A DNA stretch of 64,000 bases from Selaginella moellendorffii (GCF_000143415.4 NW_003314275.1:140709-204708); one strand, 5' to 3'; positions 48,012 through 58,045 are shown, counted from the first letter of the stretch. Program-made: numbers and translations. Notes: a model not told the origin generated them from the sequence alone.

Positions 48012-48204
48012 ATGGCATGAGGCCTCACGCTATCTTTGGCCCCTGCTAGCCTGTTGCTATATTCCTTTTGCCTTGCTGCAACTATATATATTTTTGTGTG
48101 CGTGACTAGTCACCCATACAAAAATATATACAATTGCAGCAAGGCAAAAGGAATATGGCAATAGGCTAGCAGGGGTCAAAGTTGGCATGAGGCCTCATGC
48201 CATC
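48012..48204. repeat. foldback / long inverted repeat
   Basis: Two arms of about 90 bp (48012-48100 and 48115-48204) are about 90% complementary around the centre GTGACTAGTCAC. Each arm ends in a copy of the 22-bp palindrome. It includes the matching blocks CCCCTGCTAGCCT and CCTTTTGCCTTGCTGCAA. Confidence 0.9.
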
Positions 48205-48374
48205 TTGATATACACACAGCTGCAGGCAAGTAAAAACATACATGACAATACGCTAGCCATGAAATTGCAAGGGCCCAAGATGGCATGTGGCCTCATGCCA
48301 TTTCTAAATGTGGTCCTAAGCCATTCCATGGTGAACATACCAGGAAGCACAAGTGCCGAATATCAAGAGGAAGC

Positions 48375-48600
48375 GGTAGCCACACCAAAGACAGTGCCGC
48401 TCGCAACACCGCAACTACTCATAGCGCCGCTCGCAACACCGCAACTGCTCGTAGCGCCGCTCGCACAAACTGCCACTCGCATAAACTGCCGCTCGCAATG
48501 GCGCTCGCAATGCCGCAACCGCTCGTAGACGCATAAACCACAGCCCACAACGCCGCTTACACAAGCAGCGCTCACTGCGCTCAGCGGAACCAAGAACACG
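48375..48600. repeat. GC-rich CGCTCGCAA/CCGCAACTGCTC tandem array
   Basis: Short tandem units of GCCGCTCGCAACACCGCAAC type. Open frames on both strands through it are low-complexity and unlikely to be genes. Confidence 0.8.
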
Positions 48601-49359
48601 GCGCACAAAAATGATAGACCTAGGAATGAGTTCGAGAATTCAAAAATAACACACGCTTGAACGTCACATCAAATCCTCTGACAAACCAGATCTTATGATT
48701 CCTCTGACAAATTTCAAACTGAGTAGCTTCTAGACTTTGCTGTCGAAGGTTGAACTTTGTCACATCATGTCTTTGCCTCGATCCAGCTGTGCCATGTCAG
48801 TGATTCGAACTTTGCCATGCCATGTCAGCGATCCGTGCCAAGATTATTCGCCGTGTAAAGGAATAATTACGCTGTGTGTGTACGTCCATTTATGGCAATA
48901 TAAGGCCACACGCCATTCAAAGAATAATGCTCGACATAAGGCCACACGCCATTCAAAGAATAATGCTAGTCGAGCATTTTTTGGTGCATTTTTGGGTTCA
49001 AAATTGCATGAGCCCACACGCTATAAAGTTTACCTGTACCAAAAATAGAAATAGCTTTATTTACTTGGGAATTTAAGTGGTTGAGGCATTTTTAAACTTA
49101 CAAACACATGCCCTACTTACATTCCTTTGGTTGCCTAAAATTCAAAAATATTATAAACCTTTCTTTTTGCATTTTCAATGTTTTCAATTATGGTTTTTGA
49201 TTTTCGTAGGACCAGCCTAGTAATCTATTTGCATCCCGTCATGTTTATAGCTAGCTTTCGTTCGTCCCCTTCGCTAACCTGAGATACATCTGCTCGGCAT
49301 CTGCCTCTTACAGCATTTGCCCAGAAAGGGCATCTTTCTTCACGCAGCATTTGCCACAT

Positions 49360-49381
49360 GTTTAGGGTTTAGGGTTTAGCA
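49360..49381. repeat. short plant-telomere-like run (TTTAGGG)
   Basis: GTTTAGGGTTTAGGGTTTAG, under three units. It may be chance or an interstitial telomere repeat. Confidence 0.4.
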
Positions 49382-50579
49382 ATTCAGTAGCTTGATAAAC
49401 ATGCAAATACAGAACTTGATGCAAAATCCTTTGATATGTCACAATGCCCCTAGGACCATAAACACATTTCAATAGAGAGGGTCCTTTCATTTCATAACTC
49501 CTTACGTAGATCTTGGTGAAACCAGAGTTAGTGAAGTTAGTTTCTTGTGATCCCGCATCTGATTGTGATGTCCCTTTGCAGTTTCGATGGAAAGGTCAAT
49601 GCACACCAAACTGTGAAATCTTGGAGCAAAATAACGGTCGGATCTATGGCAAATGCCCCTGAAACATTGTAAGGCTCGTGTGGTCTCATGTGGTGTCCGA
49701 TTGAGATGCTTCTTTGTAGGGTCATCAAGAAAGACATTGTATACCATTCTGTAAAATCTAGTTGCGATCTAACGGTTGGATCTCCAGAAAACTCAAAAAA
49801 ATCTCGCGCGTGTCAGAATATCCTAGGAATATACTCCTATGTGCCCCTGAAAATGGCATGCGGCCCCACGCCATTCAAGAGATAATGCCAGATGACGCCG
49901 AGAATTTTTTGGTGCATTTTTTGGGTTCAAAATTGCATGAGCCCACACGCTATAAAGTTTATCTTTGCCAAATAGAGAAAAGTTTATCTGTGTCATGTGA
50001 GGTAGTTACAGTCCTTTGTGCTCGGCATCTGCCTCTTGCAGCATTTGCACTGAAAGGGAATTTTTCTCCATTCAGCATTTGGCCCTGAAAATGGCATGCG
50101 CCCACACGCCATTCAAGGAATAACGCCACAGGACGCCTGGATTTTTGGGTTTAAAATGTTTAGGGTTTTTTGGGTTTTTTCAAAATATTTTGGGTCCAAC
50201 GTTTTTTGGGTTTCTTTGGTTCAAAATTGCATGAGCACACGCTATAATATTGATTTGAGAGAAAAATAGAAACAGATAGAATTTCTTTATTTAGCTGAAC
50301 ATCTGCCATTTTTGGAAATACAAGATGCTTTGGAATATCCAATCATGCATGGTATAAATATAGCGAGGGTATTAAATGATATCCCAATCATGATCTTTCT
50401 TTTGGATTTCGCGTGCATGCAGTCCGAGGAATGATGACGTTGCGGATTTCTTTTGGATTTTGTGTGCTTGCATGCGCGCGGCAATCCAGAAATTAATGGT
50501 GGCGCCCAAGTCCGAGGAATGATGACGTGGCGGGATTACCAACCGTTGTGACATTTCGCGCGTGTGAGGTTAGGTTTTG

Positions 50580-50770
50580 CATTTTGCTTTGTACTCGCGC
50601 TCGCACACTCGCGCTCGCGCTCGCATCACACTCGCGCTCCCGCTCGCATCGCGCTCCCACTCGCGATCACGCTCACTTCTCTACAGGTTTCTCGTGTGCA
50701 TCGGCGTCCACTCGCGCTTGCATCACACTCGCGCTCGCATCGCGCTCGTGTGCATCGGCGTCCACTTCAA
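50580..50770. repeat. CACTCGCGCTCGCATC tandem array
   Basis: Degenerate repeats of CTCGCGCTCGCATCACA lie just upstream of the ParB-like gene's first exon, probably in its promoter or 5' UTR. Confidence 0.75.
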
Positions 50771-50974
50771 GACACACCCAGTTTGTAACTTCGCCGCCAA
50801 CTCCGCCGCCCACTCCACCACCCACACGCAGCCCACTTGGCGTCCCGGGAGATTTCAGCACCACTCTCCAACTGTAAGTGGCAGAGTAGCCTTGCTGCTA
50901 CGATCCGCTGCACACACAGTGCACATTCGCCAGCGAGTCCGGCCTCGATTGTCACGGCCTCCATTCGGCTTCAA

Positions 50975-53900
50975 ATGGTAAGTCTTTTAGACCAAGTAGA
51001 AAATGGCATGAGGCCACATGCCATTCAGTAGCAACATTGGCATGCACCGATTGGGCTCTCGAGTGCAGTCCGGTTACAGATGGCGTGTAGCCTCACGCCA
51101 TCTTAGGATGCAGCCTCAAGACATCTGATGCAGTGGTGAATGGCGTGTGGCCTCACGTTATTTCCAGCTGCTAGCTTTTCATCTATCAGCTCTAATTGTT
51201 GTGCATTTTTGAACAGGCGAGGAATTGCGTTCTTCTTCCAGCCACTGTCAATGTGGATGCAGAGAAGGGGGAGGAGCTCACCAGTTGGACTTTCGGGATG
51301 GAAGGCGAGGATCTGATGCTGTACAACACAGATGGTGGGAGAAAAGAATGCATGGGGATCCTCATCCAAGTGACAGACACTCCATGCAGTTCCATGCAAG
51401 AATATGGACTGGCACTTGTGGTAGAGACAGCGTCCGCCTTCAAGATCCACCTTGCACATCCTAGCGGCTTCCCGGAGGGGGGCAGCGGCTATGAGGAATT
51501 CCTAGAGGGAGCTAGGGAGAGGTTGTCCAGGAGGCCCACAATTTCAAATACGCTGCGGGTCTATGAAGATCACATGGAATCCACGGACCTCACCTACGGT
51601 GATGTTCAAAAACTATATTCCAACATTGAGCCGTTGAGAGTGCCTCCAGTTTGCGAAGCGAAGGGGAAGGGGGTCGATCTGGAAACTACCCCGAAGCAGA
51701 AAAGGGTGGTCAAGCTCAAGCCGACGTCCGACTCTGCTGCTCCAAAAAAGAAGCTACTCGGTGATGCCATTGCCTCGGGTTCGAACACTACACCCACCAA
51801 AAAGAAGAGCCGCAAAGAGCAGAAAGAGCAAGAAGAGGCAGCAAAAATCGTCGCAGATAATAGTACTTGTTACTATTCCAACAAAGTATATACAATCGAC
51901 GTGAGCCGTATCAAGATCCAAAGCAAATACAACCACAGGCTAGTATCTGATGAGTGGGTGGAGAAACTGAAGCAGAAGATGCTGGCAAGTCCAGTAACAC
52001 CCGACATCGCAGACGTGATCCCCTACTACCGAACAATGAAGGGCGAGACGAGGTTTCCAGACTTGATCAATAGGAAGGTGTTGGACGATCAGAACATCCG
52101 GTTCTATGCCGTCTCCGGGCAGCATTCTAGCTTGGCGATGCAACAGATAGTTGTGGATATTATGGTGGGCGAGGAGGTGAAGAAAGTCTTCAAGACAAGA
52201 GTTGTCCGCCTGATAAAAGGCAACTCGCCCCTCCGATCTATCATATACATCTCCCACGCGCAGAATGTCAAGCAAGAAACGTGCTACAAATCGGGTCTGC
52301 ACGAGACATTGGCACGAACACGGAAGCTCTGGGTTCAACTGAAGAAGCCACAAAAACCAGGACAAGGACGTGCACTAGCAACTAGCGCCTGGCAGGTAAG
52401 CCTCGTTGCATGTGGCATAGCATGTGGCCTCATGCCATTTCCATTGCAGGAATTCTCGAGTCTTCTCTCGAAAACACTGGGGGTCAATGACACACTCAGC
52501 ATCCATAACATTCTACTCACGACAAAAGTTGTTTTTGACAAATGGGTAGATGTGCTAAGGAGGTACCATGACGGGGAGTTGCTAAACTCAATGGGTGTGG
52601 AGGACGGCCGGAAGCCCAATGATTTGAAGCTCAACGCCTTGCGTTTCTCGCGGTCTCTAGACGACGACGACCTTCTGACAGTGGCTAATGCTCTTCTACG
52701 TGGTGAGGTAGTCTTCAACAAGACCAAAATGACTCCCGGCCATATTGTGACATACGAGGACTTGTGCACGACTCTGAGAGCTCGTGCGCTATTGAAGGAT
52801 TGGATCTTCGAGCAAGTGGCCGTGGCGAGGGTGAGCATCGACACCACGCAAGAGATGATGGAAGAGCTGGACTTGTCAAATGAAGACATCGACGAGTACG
52901 TGAAGGGGGCCCCCAAGTTCATCGATCTGCTGCGGGATGCCACGAAAAGTAAAGCTGAGAAGTTGGATCAGTATCCAAATTTCATTAAGAGGGATGTCGA
53001 CCGCCGGCTTCAGAAACAGCTCGACCCCGCAGCAGAGGCCTATCGAGAACCTTACCGGGTATACGTGAATTCGGATGAGGATCAAAGGTGGAGGAGCATC
53101 GTTTCCCGCGGAGATGAGCAGGTCAAGAACATCTTTTGTGTGATGGACTTCACAAACAAGGAGATCACTCATGCAGACGAAGTCAGCTCCATCATTGACT
53201 TAATGGTGGGACTTGCGGAGGTGGAATCTTCAGTCCACTATATGATCTACGACTCCGAATCCTATCACAAGTTCTGGAAGGCCTTGAACGAGGTGAAGGC
53301 TCGGTTGAAAGGCAAGGAGATGCGGGAGATCCATGGGATAATGGCTAAGAAGAAGATACCGACGAATGTCCGCATCTTCACAGTCGCCCTTATTATTGGT
53401 CCTGCAGCAGAGTGGGACTGGAGTGACTTCCCAGCTTCGTTCAACAAAGCCGATCGAATTGATCTGAGGGAGGTCAATTTACCCGTGCCTGAGGAACTGA
53501 AGACGGCTATGGAGCTTTTGAATCCAGAGAAAGCTCCACGTGCAGCATGGGAAATGCTCAGCTGGGTCTTCAATGCAATAGCGGGTGACTCCAAGGGCAA
53601 ATGCGTTGTCGAGTACAACTGCGGCGGACTATTCTTTCGAGCCGCACTACTCAAGGGTGTCCCGTGTGTTGCGGTGACAAACTCCATTGAAGAGGTGACT
53701 TCAATGGAGCATATAATTACAGTTGCCAAAGAAAAACAGTATCTTCTCTACGAACCTGGTGAGTACGCACTTTAAGTTTAAATGTTATCTCACAAGCTCT
53801 GTATGCAGGAGCGTGGCCACCCCCAGATGCTGAAACGGCGTTAACAGCTACTGTTGGGCCGAGCTCACAACCTGCACAAGGTAAGGTCACGTGAGGCCTC

Positions 53901-54823
53901 ACGCCATTTTGATTATAGATCATTGTGAATATTTAGACACGAGGACTGAAAAGCGCACTGGTGGCGCGTCGAAGAAGGACAAACAGACAAGCAATAGGAA
54001 AAAAGGAGGTACAAATTATATTTGCAATGGCGTGTGGTCTCATGCCATTCCTTGCAGGAGACACTTCTTCAAAGGCAAAACAGGCAAGCACCAGCCAAGC
54101 TCAAACTGACAGTGGTCATAAAAAGCGAAAGCACGTTGGACAGTCGTCGGGATCAGAGGCGTTTGATTCGAAAAGGAAGAAGGGCAACGAAAAGATGATA
54201 GGTAATGCCTCGCGGTTATGGCGTGTGTGCTCATGCCATTCATTGCAGATCAAGGGCTGAGTGAAAGGAGCCAGTCACCACCTTCTGACTCAGATTCCTA
54301 TGGCGGACTCCCCTTCCCCAATCTCAATGGAGAGGTACAATGGATGAGGGATGCTTTTCAAGTCAGGGCCACGTTTTTCTCATCTCGTCGTCTTCGAAGG
54401 GTGCAAGAACGTGCAGAAACCATGTTAAGACAGTCGGGTGAGGATACGGTCCTAGGTCACGCACTAAAACAGGCTATGGATGTCTTGTATTTTGAGATGG
54501 AGACTCGGCCAGATGATTTTTCCAAGATGGTCCTGGAAAAACAAGCAATCCAGCCTGAGCAGCCTATGGAAGAAATGCAAGAGGGGGATGAGGAGCCAGA
54601 GAAAGATAATGAGCAGGAAGAGCAGAAGGACGAAGAGGAGGACAAAGAAGAGGAGGACGAAGAAGAGGAGGACGAAGAAGAGGAGGACGAAGAGGACTTG
54701 GATGGTCCTCACAATGGTGACGATCACAATAACGACGATGACGATGATGACGATGATGGCCAGCCTGAGGTGGCCAAAGAGCAGCGGAGGAAGGTCATAC
54801 AAGACAAACCATCAGATAAATAA
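50975..54823 (+). CDS. ParB/Srx-like plus degenerate methyltransferase-like protein of element A
   Basis: Predicted exons: 50975-50977 (only the ATG), 51217-52395, 52450-53758, 53809-53880, 53919-54008, 54058-54201 and 54249-54823 (1123 residues). The four introns after 53758 are all phase 1 and 38-50 nt. A basic stretch KKKSRKEQK (about 196-204) may be a nuclear localisation signal. Residues about 225-319 resemble a ParB N-terminal domain: YTIDVSRIKIQ, WVEKLKQKM and SGQHSSLAMQQ in the place of the GEHR-type motif. Around 750-830, KAPRAAWEMLSWVFNAI and GKCVVEYNCGG look like motif I of an N4/N6 methylase, but the usual acidic/Gly pattern is degenerate. ParB-methylase fusions are common in phages and bacteria. 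The last 80 residues are almost all Glu/Asp. Domain assignment is by eye and tentative; gene structure is better supported. Confidence 0.6.
50978..51216 (+). other. intron 1 of the ParB-like gene, with three palindromes
   Basis: Donor ATG|GTAAGT, acceptor TTGAACAG|GCG (239 nt). It contains palindrome copies at 51002, 51079 and 51139. Confidence 0.65.
52396..52449 (+). other. intron 2 of the ParB-like gene (54 nt, one palindrome)
   Basis: CAG|GTAAGC...CATTGCAG|G. The length is a multiple of three and it is open, so it also reads as protein. The palindrome ends 10 nt before the splice junction. Confidence 0.75.
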
Positions 54824-54884
54824 TAGTACATCCATTCCTAACCTTTTACCATTTCTAACATTGTCCATGTAGGTCGCAGAAGAA

Positions 54885-56577
54885 ATGGTAAGTAGAGATT
54901 ATTCAGTTGAATTAAGATACAAACTCTAGCCTTTAGTGTCGAGGAAGGATAGTGCCAAGCAAGGGTCGAAACGTATGTCCAATCCTTCAGAATCAGCAGT
55001 GCGCCCAAGTGATATCGGTCCTAGTTCCTCAATAGCAGTTGATGGTAAATACAGTATAGTCGATTCAATGTGCTAATGAGTTTGTTTTTAGTAGCACGGG
55101 AGGATACCATCTCAATCGAAGGGAGATATTTGGACATGCATATGGATCCGCCAGTGGACTCTACTTGCCTGCAAGAGTCATCAGAGCTGGTGGAGGCTAC
55201 TATCCATATCAACGCCAAGCAAGCTGACCACGCTCCACTTGATGCTGCCCATACCACTGAGTCAATCTTGTCCACGTATCCAACTGACGGTGACCAGGCG
55301 CCATTGGACCCACATGAGGCCGCCCCAGCCGCCGAGCCGGTCGTATCCTCATTTCCAACGTGTGCCCAATCGTCTGACTACGCGCCGTTGGAACCTCCCT
55401 ACACCGCCCCTGCTGCCTGTTCGGTCATGTCCACTTTGCCAACGGAGGCACCAGCTGAAATGGCGTGTGATCACACGCCATCGGAACCACCCCATGCCAC
55501 TGTTGAGCCAGTTGTACCAGAGTCTACAGCTGAAATGGCATGTGCCCACACGCCATCGGATGCGATTGACCCCACATTGCAGAGGAGAGTATTTCCGCCC
55601 TTCACGTTTCCTCGACCAAAACCCTCTGAACGACCATCGGGAGCACCATTCGCTAATATTGTAGATGGTAAAATTGACTTGTACCATTTTTTATGCTAAC
55701 GCATTTCATTTCAGAGTCACGGCGAAAGTACTGTATCGTTTTTGATCTGAACGGTGTCCTTTTCTCCCATGAGCGTGGCTCGTCCTCGAATGTCACTGCA
55801 CCCTCCAAAGCCTGCGGTCGCAAGTTGGTCAAAAGAGACAGATTCACATTAATCACACGGGAGAAACTGCGGGATCTAATAATGACCATGCGACACTTAA
55901 AACAGAGGGCCGGGTTCAATTTGCAATTGGGAGTTTGGACATCCATGATGCGCCACAATGCATTAACGTTGCTACAGATGATGCACGATCAGACGCGAGT
56001 AATATTACCATTTGACTTTCTCCTAACGCAGGAGGATTGCTTGACTATGGTCCATGTGAGGGGTAGCAAGCCCATCTTCGTCAAGGCAGAGGCTGTAGTG
56101 ATGAACCGGACTGCTAGGTCAAGTGAAATCCTCATCATCGATGACTCGCCGACTAAAACTGCAGCGAACACGCACACATATGCAGTGCACCCCATCTCTT
56201 GCAGTATGGAAACTAGGGAGAAGAAACCGTATGTTCTGGGGGACCTTGCAAAACGGCTTGAAGCGATAGTGATAGAGAACCGGCCAGTCCAGGAGGTGGC
56301 TGCAGAAATCAACCAAATGGCAGATGGAACGGTATATCAAAAGCCATTTGATCGGACAAACACCAGTCATCATTTATGGCATGTATATTGTCTAGCCAAG
56401 CACTATCCGCATCTCCATAATCTGCTCAACCGGATGGGTTCTTCGACCACTGAACATGAGCGTGGACGTATTAGAGAAGAGATGGCATTACTATTGGGTT
56501 TAAATCCTGATAGTGTGGAGAGTGATGAAATTCCAAGATTATTGTATAGGCGTTGGAGGCAAAAAATAACAGTCTGA
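54885..56577 (+). CDS. FCP1/NIF-like HAD phosphatase-domain protein of element A
   Basis: Predicted exons: 54885-54887 (ATG only), 54930-55044, 55092-55667 and 55715-56577 (518 residues), with introns of 42, 47 and 47 nt. Residues 1-230 are Pro/Ser/Ala-rich with repeats built around HAPLD, QAPLD, YAPLEPP and HTPSEPP. Two of these repeats are encoded by the palindromic repeat itself. The HAD domain starts at FDLNGVLF (241-248): motif I normally reads DxDGTL/DLDETL, so the second Asp (general acid/base) is Asn here. VWTSM (305-309) and IIDDSP (372-377, the acidic metal-binding pair) are the other HAD motifs. The layout resembles FCP1/SCP-type protein phosphatases, but the Asn may reduce or abolish activity. 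Its role in the element is unknown. The 5' end is only 61 bp after the ParB-like stop codon, so the first exon is uncertain. Confidence 0.7.
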
Positions 56578-56984
56578 GATGGCATGTATTTATTTAAAAA
56601 TGTAACTTATTATGGCATGGGGTTCCATGCCATTGTATTAATATTAAAAGACAATTCTTTGAGAGGATTTGCATTATACTAGAAGTGTTACAGCATGTTA
56701 TTGGAAGTCTACGAAGTTGTTTTATTAATAAGGGGAAAGTAAAGGTTGAATGGGAACTTGGGCTCCACCTAGACTCGGAGCAACTGAGCCAATATTAAAA
56801 GGATGGAAAGAAATTGGACGACGATGACAAGGAGAAGAGAGAGGTGAAGCAGTGAGAAGTGATTGAGTAGACATTTCCTTGTTTAAAATAAAATGGCATG
56901 TGCCTCAATGCAGTTGAATTTTGTTATATTTATATACTATATAAAGGTTTGGAAACCTTATTTTACAAGTGGGATAATGACAAT
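56578..56984. other. right subterminal region of element A
   Basis: No gene. Palindromes at 56611 and 56891. AT-rich. Confidence 0.6.
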
Positions 56985-57008
56985 TCCCACTTTAACGAAA
57001 TAGAGCTT
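56985..57008 (-). repeat. right TIR of element A
   Basis: Exact reverse complement of 43549-43572. It is followed by AAAA (57009-57012). Confidence 0.9.
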
Positions 57009-57012
57009 AAAA

Positions 57013-57078
57013 GAAAATGACTTGAAATGAACTTCTACTGCACACGTCATAAGCTTATACATCCAGTTGGGGTCGTTT
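57013..57078 (-). pseudogene. methyltransferase-like pseudogene copy 2, upstream piece
   Basis: On the minus strand it aligns with 38650-38590 of copy 1 (shared GACCCC, TTGGATGT-like and TTCAAG blocks) and would join the left flank of element A at 43548. It is cut at about 57079 by an LTR fragment. Confidence 0.6.
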
Positions 57079-58045
57079 GGTATCCAAGTAGGTAGTGCCA
57101 CCCACATTTGGACTGGGAGCATCGGCCAGTCGATCTCCCGGGGGAACTAGAGCCGGCTCTTGAATACTTCACCAAGCTACCCCGCTTGTCGGTCCGTATT
57201 CACTCTAGTCTTGGACTTCCCAGTGGTCAGCTCATCACCCAACACTGAGTATGGCCTTCCTGGGCCCAACTGGCCTTTCCTGGGCCAAACTAGCCTTCCC
57301 TGGCCAAACTGGCTCCATTGGGCTCCAACCCCCACACTCTCCCTACTATACTTTTGGAACCCTCCGCAGCCCCCCCCCTTGGGGGATGATCACTTTGGGC
57401 TTTCACCCAACTGCCTGTATTAGTATTTGGACTCGGACACGATCTCGGTCCCGGTTTCGGACTCGGACTCGGTCTCGGTCTCGGTCTCGGTCTTGGTCTC
57501 GGTCTCGGTCCCGGTTCCATCTCGGACTCCATCTTGGACTCCATCTCAGGTCCATCTCGGACTCCATCTCGGGTCCATCTCAGGTCCATCTCGGACTCCA
57601 TCTCGGGTCCATCTCGGGTCCACCTCGGGTCCACCTCGGGTCCATCTCAGGTCCATCTCGGACTCCATCTCGGACTCCATCTCGGGTCCATCTTGGGTTC
57701 ATCTCGAACTCCATCTCGGACTCCATCTCGGGTCCATCTCGGACTTCACTTCGGACTCCACTTCGGACTCCACTTTGGACCCCAACTCAGGTCCATCTCG
57801 GACACTTCCACGTGTCATGTGTTGGTCCTTTTTGGGTCCTTTTTTGGAGCCTTGCTTATTGCTCGCTTCGTGCTCGTTCCTTGAGCACTTCGTTGGGAGT
57901 TCCACTCCCACTCTCGACCTTTTCAAGTCAGAGCTTTTAGTCCAAACGTGTTATGCTCGTTTGGCTTTCGCTTCGGCCACTACCACGTGGCGCCCTTTTG
58001 GCTCCACTTTGGGGCCTAGGGATTTTGTGTCTCACAACTCCACCA
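57079..58045 (-). repeat. truncated 3' LTR of the LARD-like family
   Basis: On the minus strand it starts TGTGAGACACAAAATCCC at 58045 and carries the minisatellite (57425-57800). It stops inside the LTR at TACTTGGATACC (57079). Confidence 0.85.

Larger units (their letters stand above)
47824..50974. promoter_or_regulatory. divergent intergenic region between transposase and ParB-like genes
   Basis: About 3.1 kb without a credible gene. It holds some 12 palindrome copies, a 193-bp foldback, two GC-rich CGCTCG arrays and near-duplicate segments (around 48960-49040, 49900-49990 and 50140-50250, sharing GGGTTCAAAATTGCATGAGC). An acceptor-like CACTTTCAG just before the transposase ATG, with a GTATGT donor at about 47893, suggests a 5' UTR intron. 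The palindromes here could act as binding sites for an element protein. Confidence 0.5.
44091..56912. repeat. dispersed 22-bp palindrome family of element A (ATGGC/GCCAT type)
   Basis: The complete form is AT + GGCATGAGGCCTCATGCC + AT. Copies (some imperfect) start near 44091, 44181, 44571, 44591, 46002, 46060, 47905, 47975, 48011, 48182, 48279, 48891, 48934, 49003, 49852, 49932, 50090, 50226, 51002, 51079, 51139, 52418, 53887, 54026, 54217, 55458, 55533, 56611 and 56891. Differences from the consensus in one arm are often matched in the other, or are A/G and C/T changes that keep G-T pairing. None of the copies seen lies outside element A in this form. Confidence 0.85.
43549..57008. mobile_element. 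element A: 13.46-kb TIR DNA transposon with cargo genes
   Basis: The ends are perfect 24-bp inverted repeats beginning AAGCTCTATTTCGTTAAA (43549-43572 and 56985-57008), flanked by AAAA. The sequences outside both ends belong to one methylase pseudogene: the right flank (57013-57078) continues what the left flank (43548 downward) breaks off, judged against copy 1 at 38.6 kb. Inside are, on the minus strand, a small SPYYTPG gene and a DUF7869-like putative transposase. A 3-kb divergent regulatory region with a foldback follows. On the plus strand are a ParB/methylase-like gene and a HAD-domain gene. About 29 copies of a 22-bp palindrome lie throughout. I recognise no described superfamily with this gene set. 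Confidence 0.8.

Noticed and set aside
48187-48536. Plus-strand frames over the CGCTCG array as genes
   Set aside because: Low-complexity repeats with open frames on both strands and no homologous domain.
49360-49381. Telomere or chromosome end
   Set aside because: Under three TTTAGGG units in the middle of a transposon is too little.
50527-50981. Plus-strand frames rich in Arg/Ser/His before the ParB-like gene
   Set aside because: They follow the CTCGCGCTCGCATC tandem array, and overlapping frames in all phases look alike. They may be 5' UTR or promoter.
54457-54802. Minus-strand hydrophobic frame (VLLFFVLL repeats) as a membrane protein
   Set aside because: Complement of the GAAGAGGAC repeats that encode the acidic tail of the plus-strand gene.
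43545-57012. Element A as a Helitron or LTR element
   Set aside because: It has inverted termini with an apparent target duplication, no Rep/helicase gene, no RT and no direct terminal repeats.
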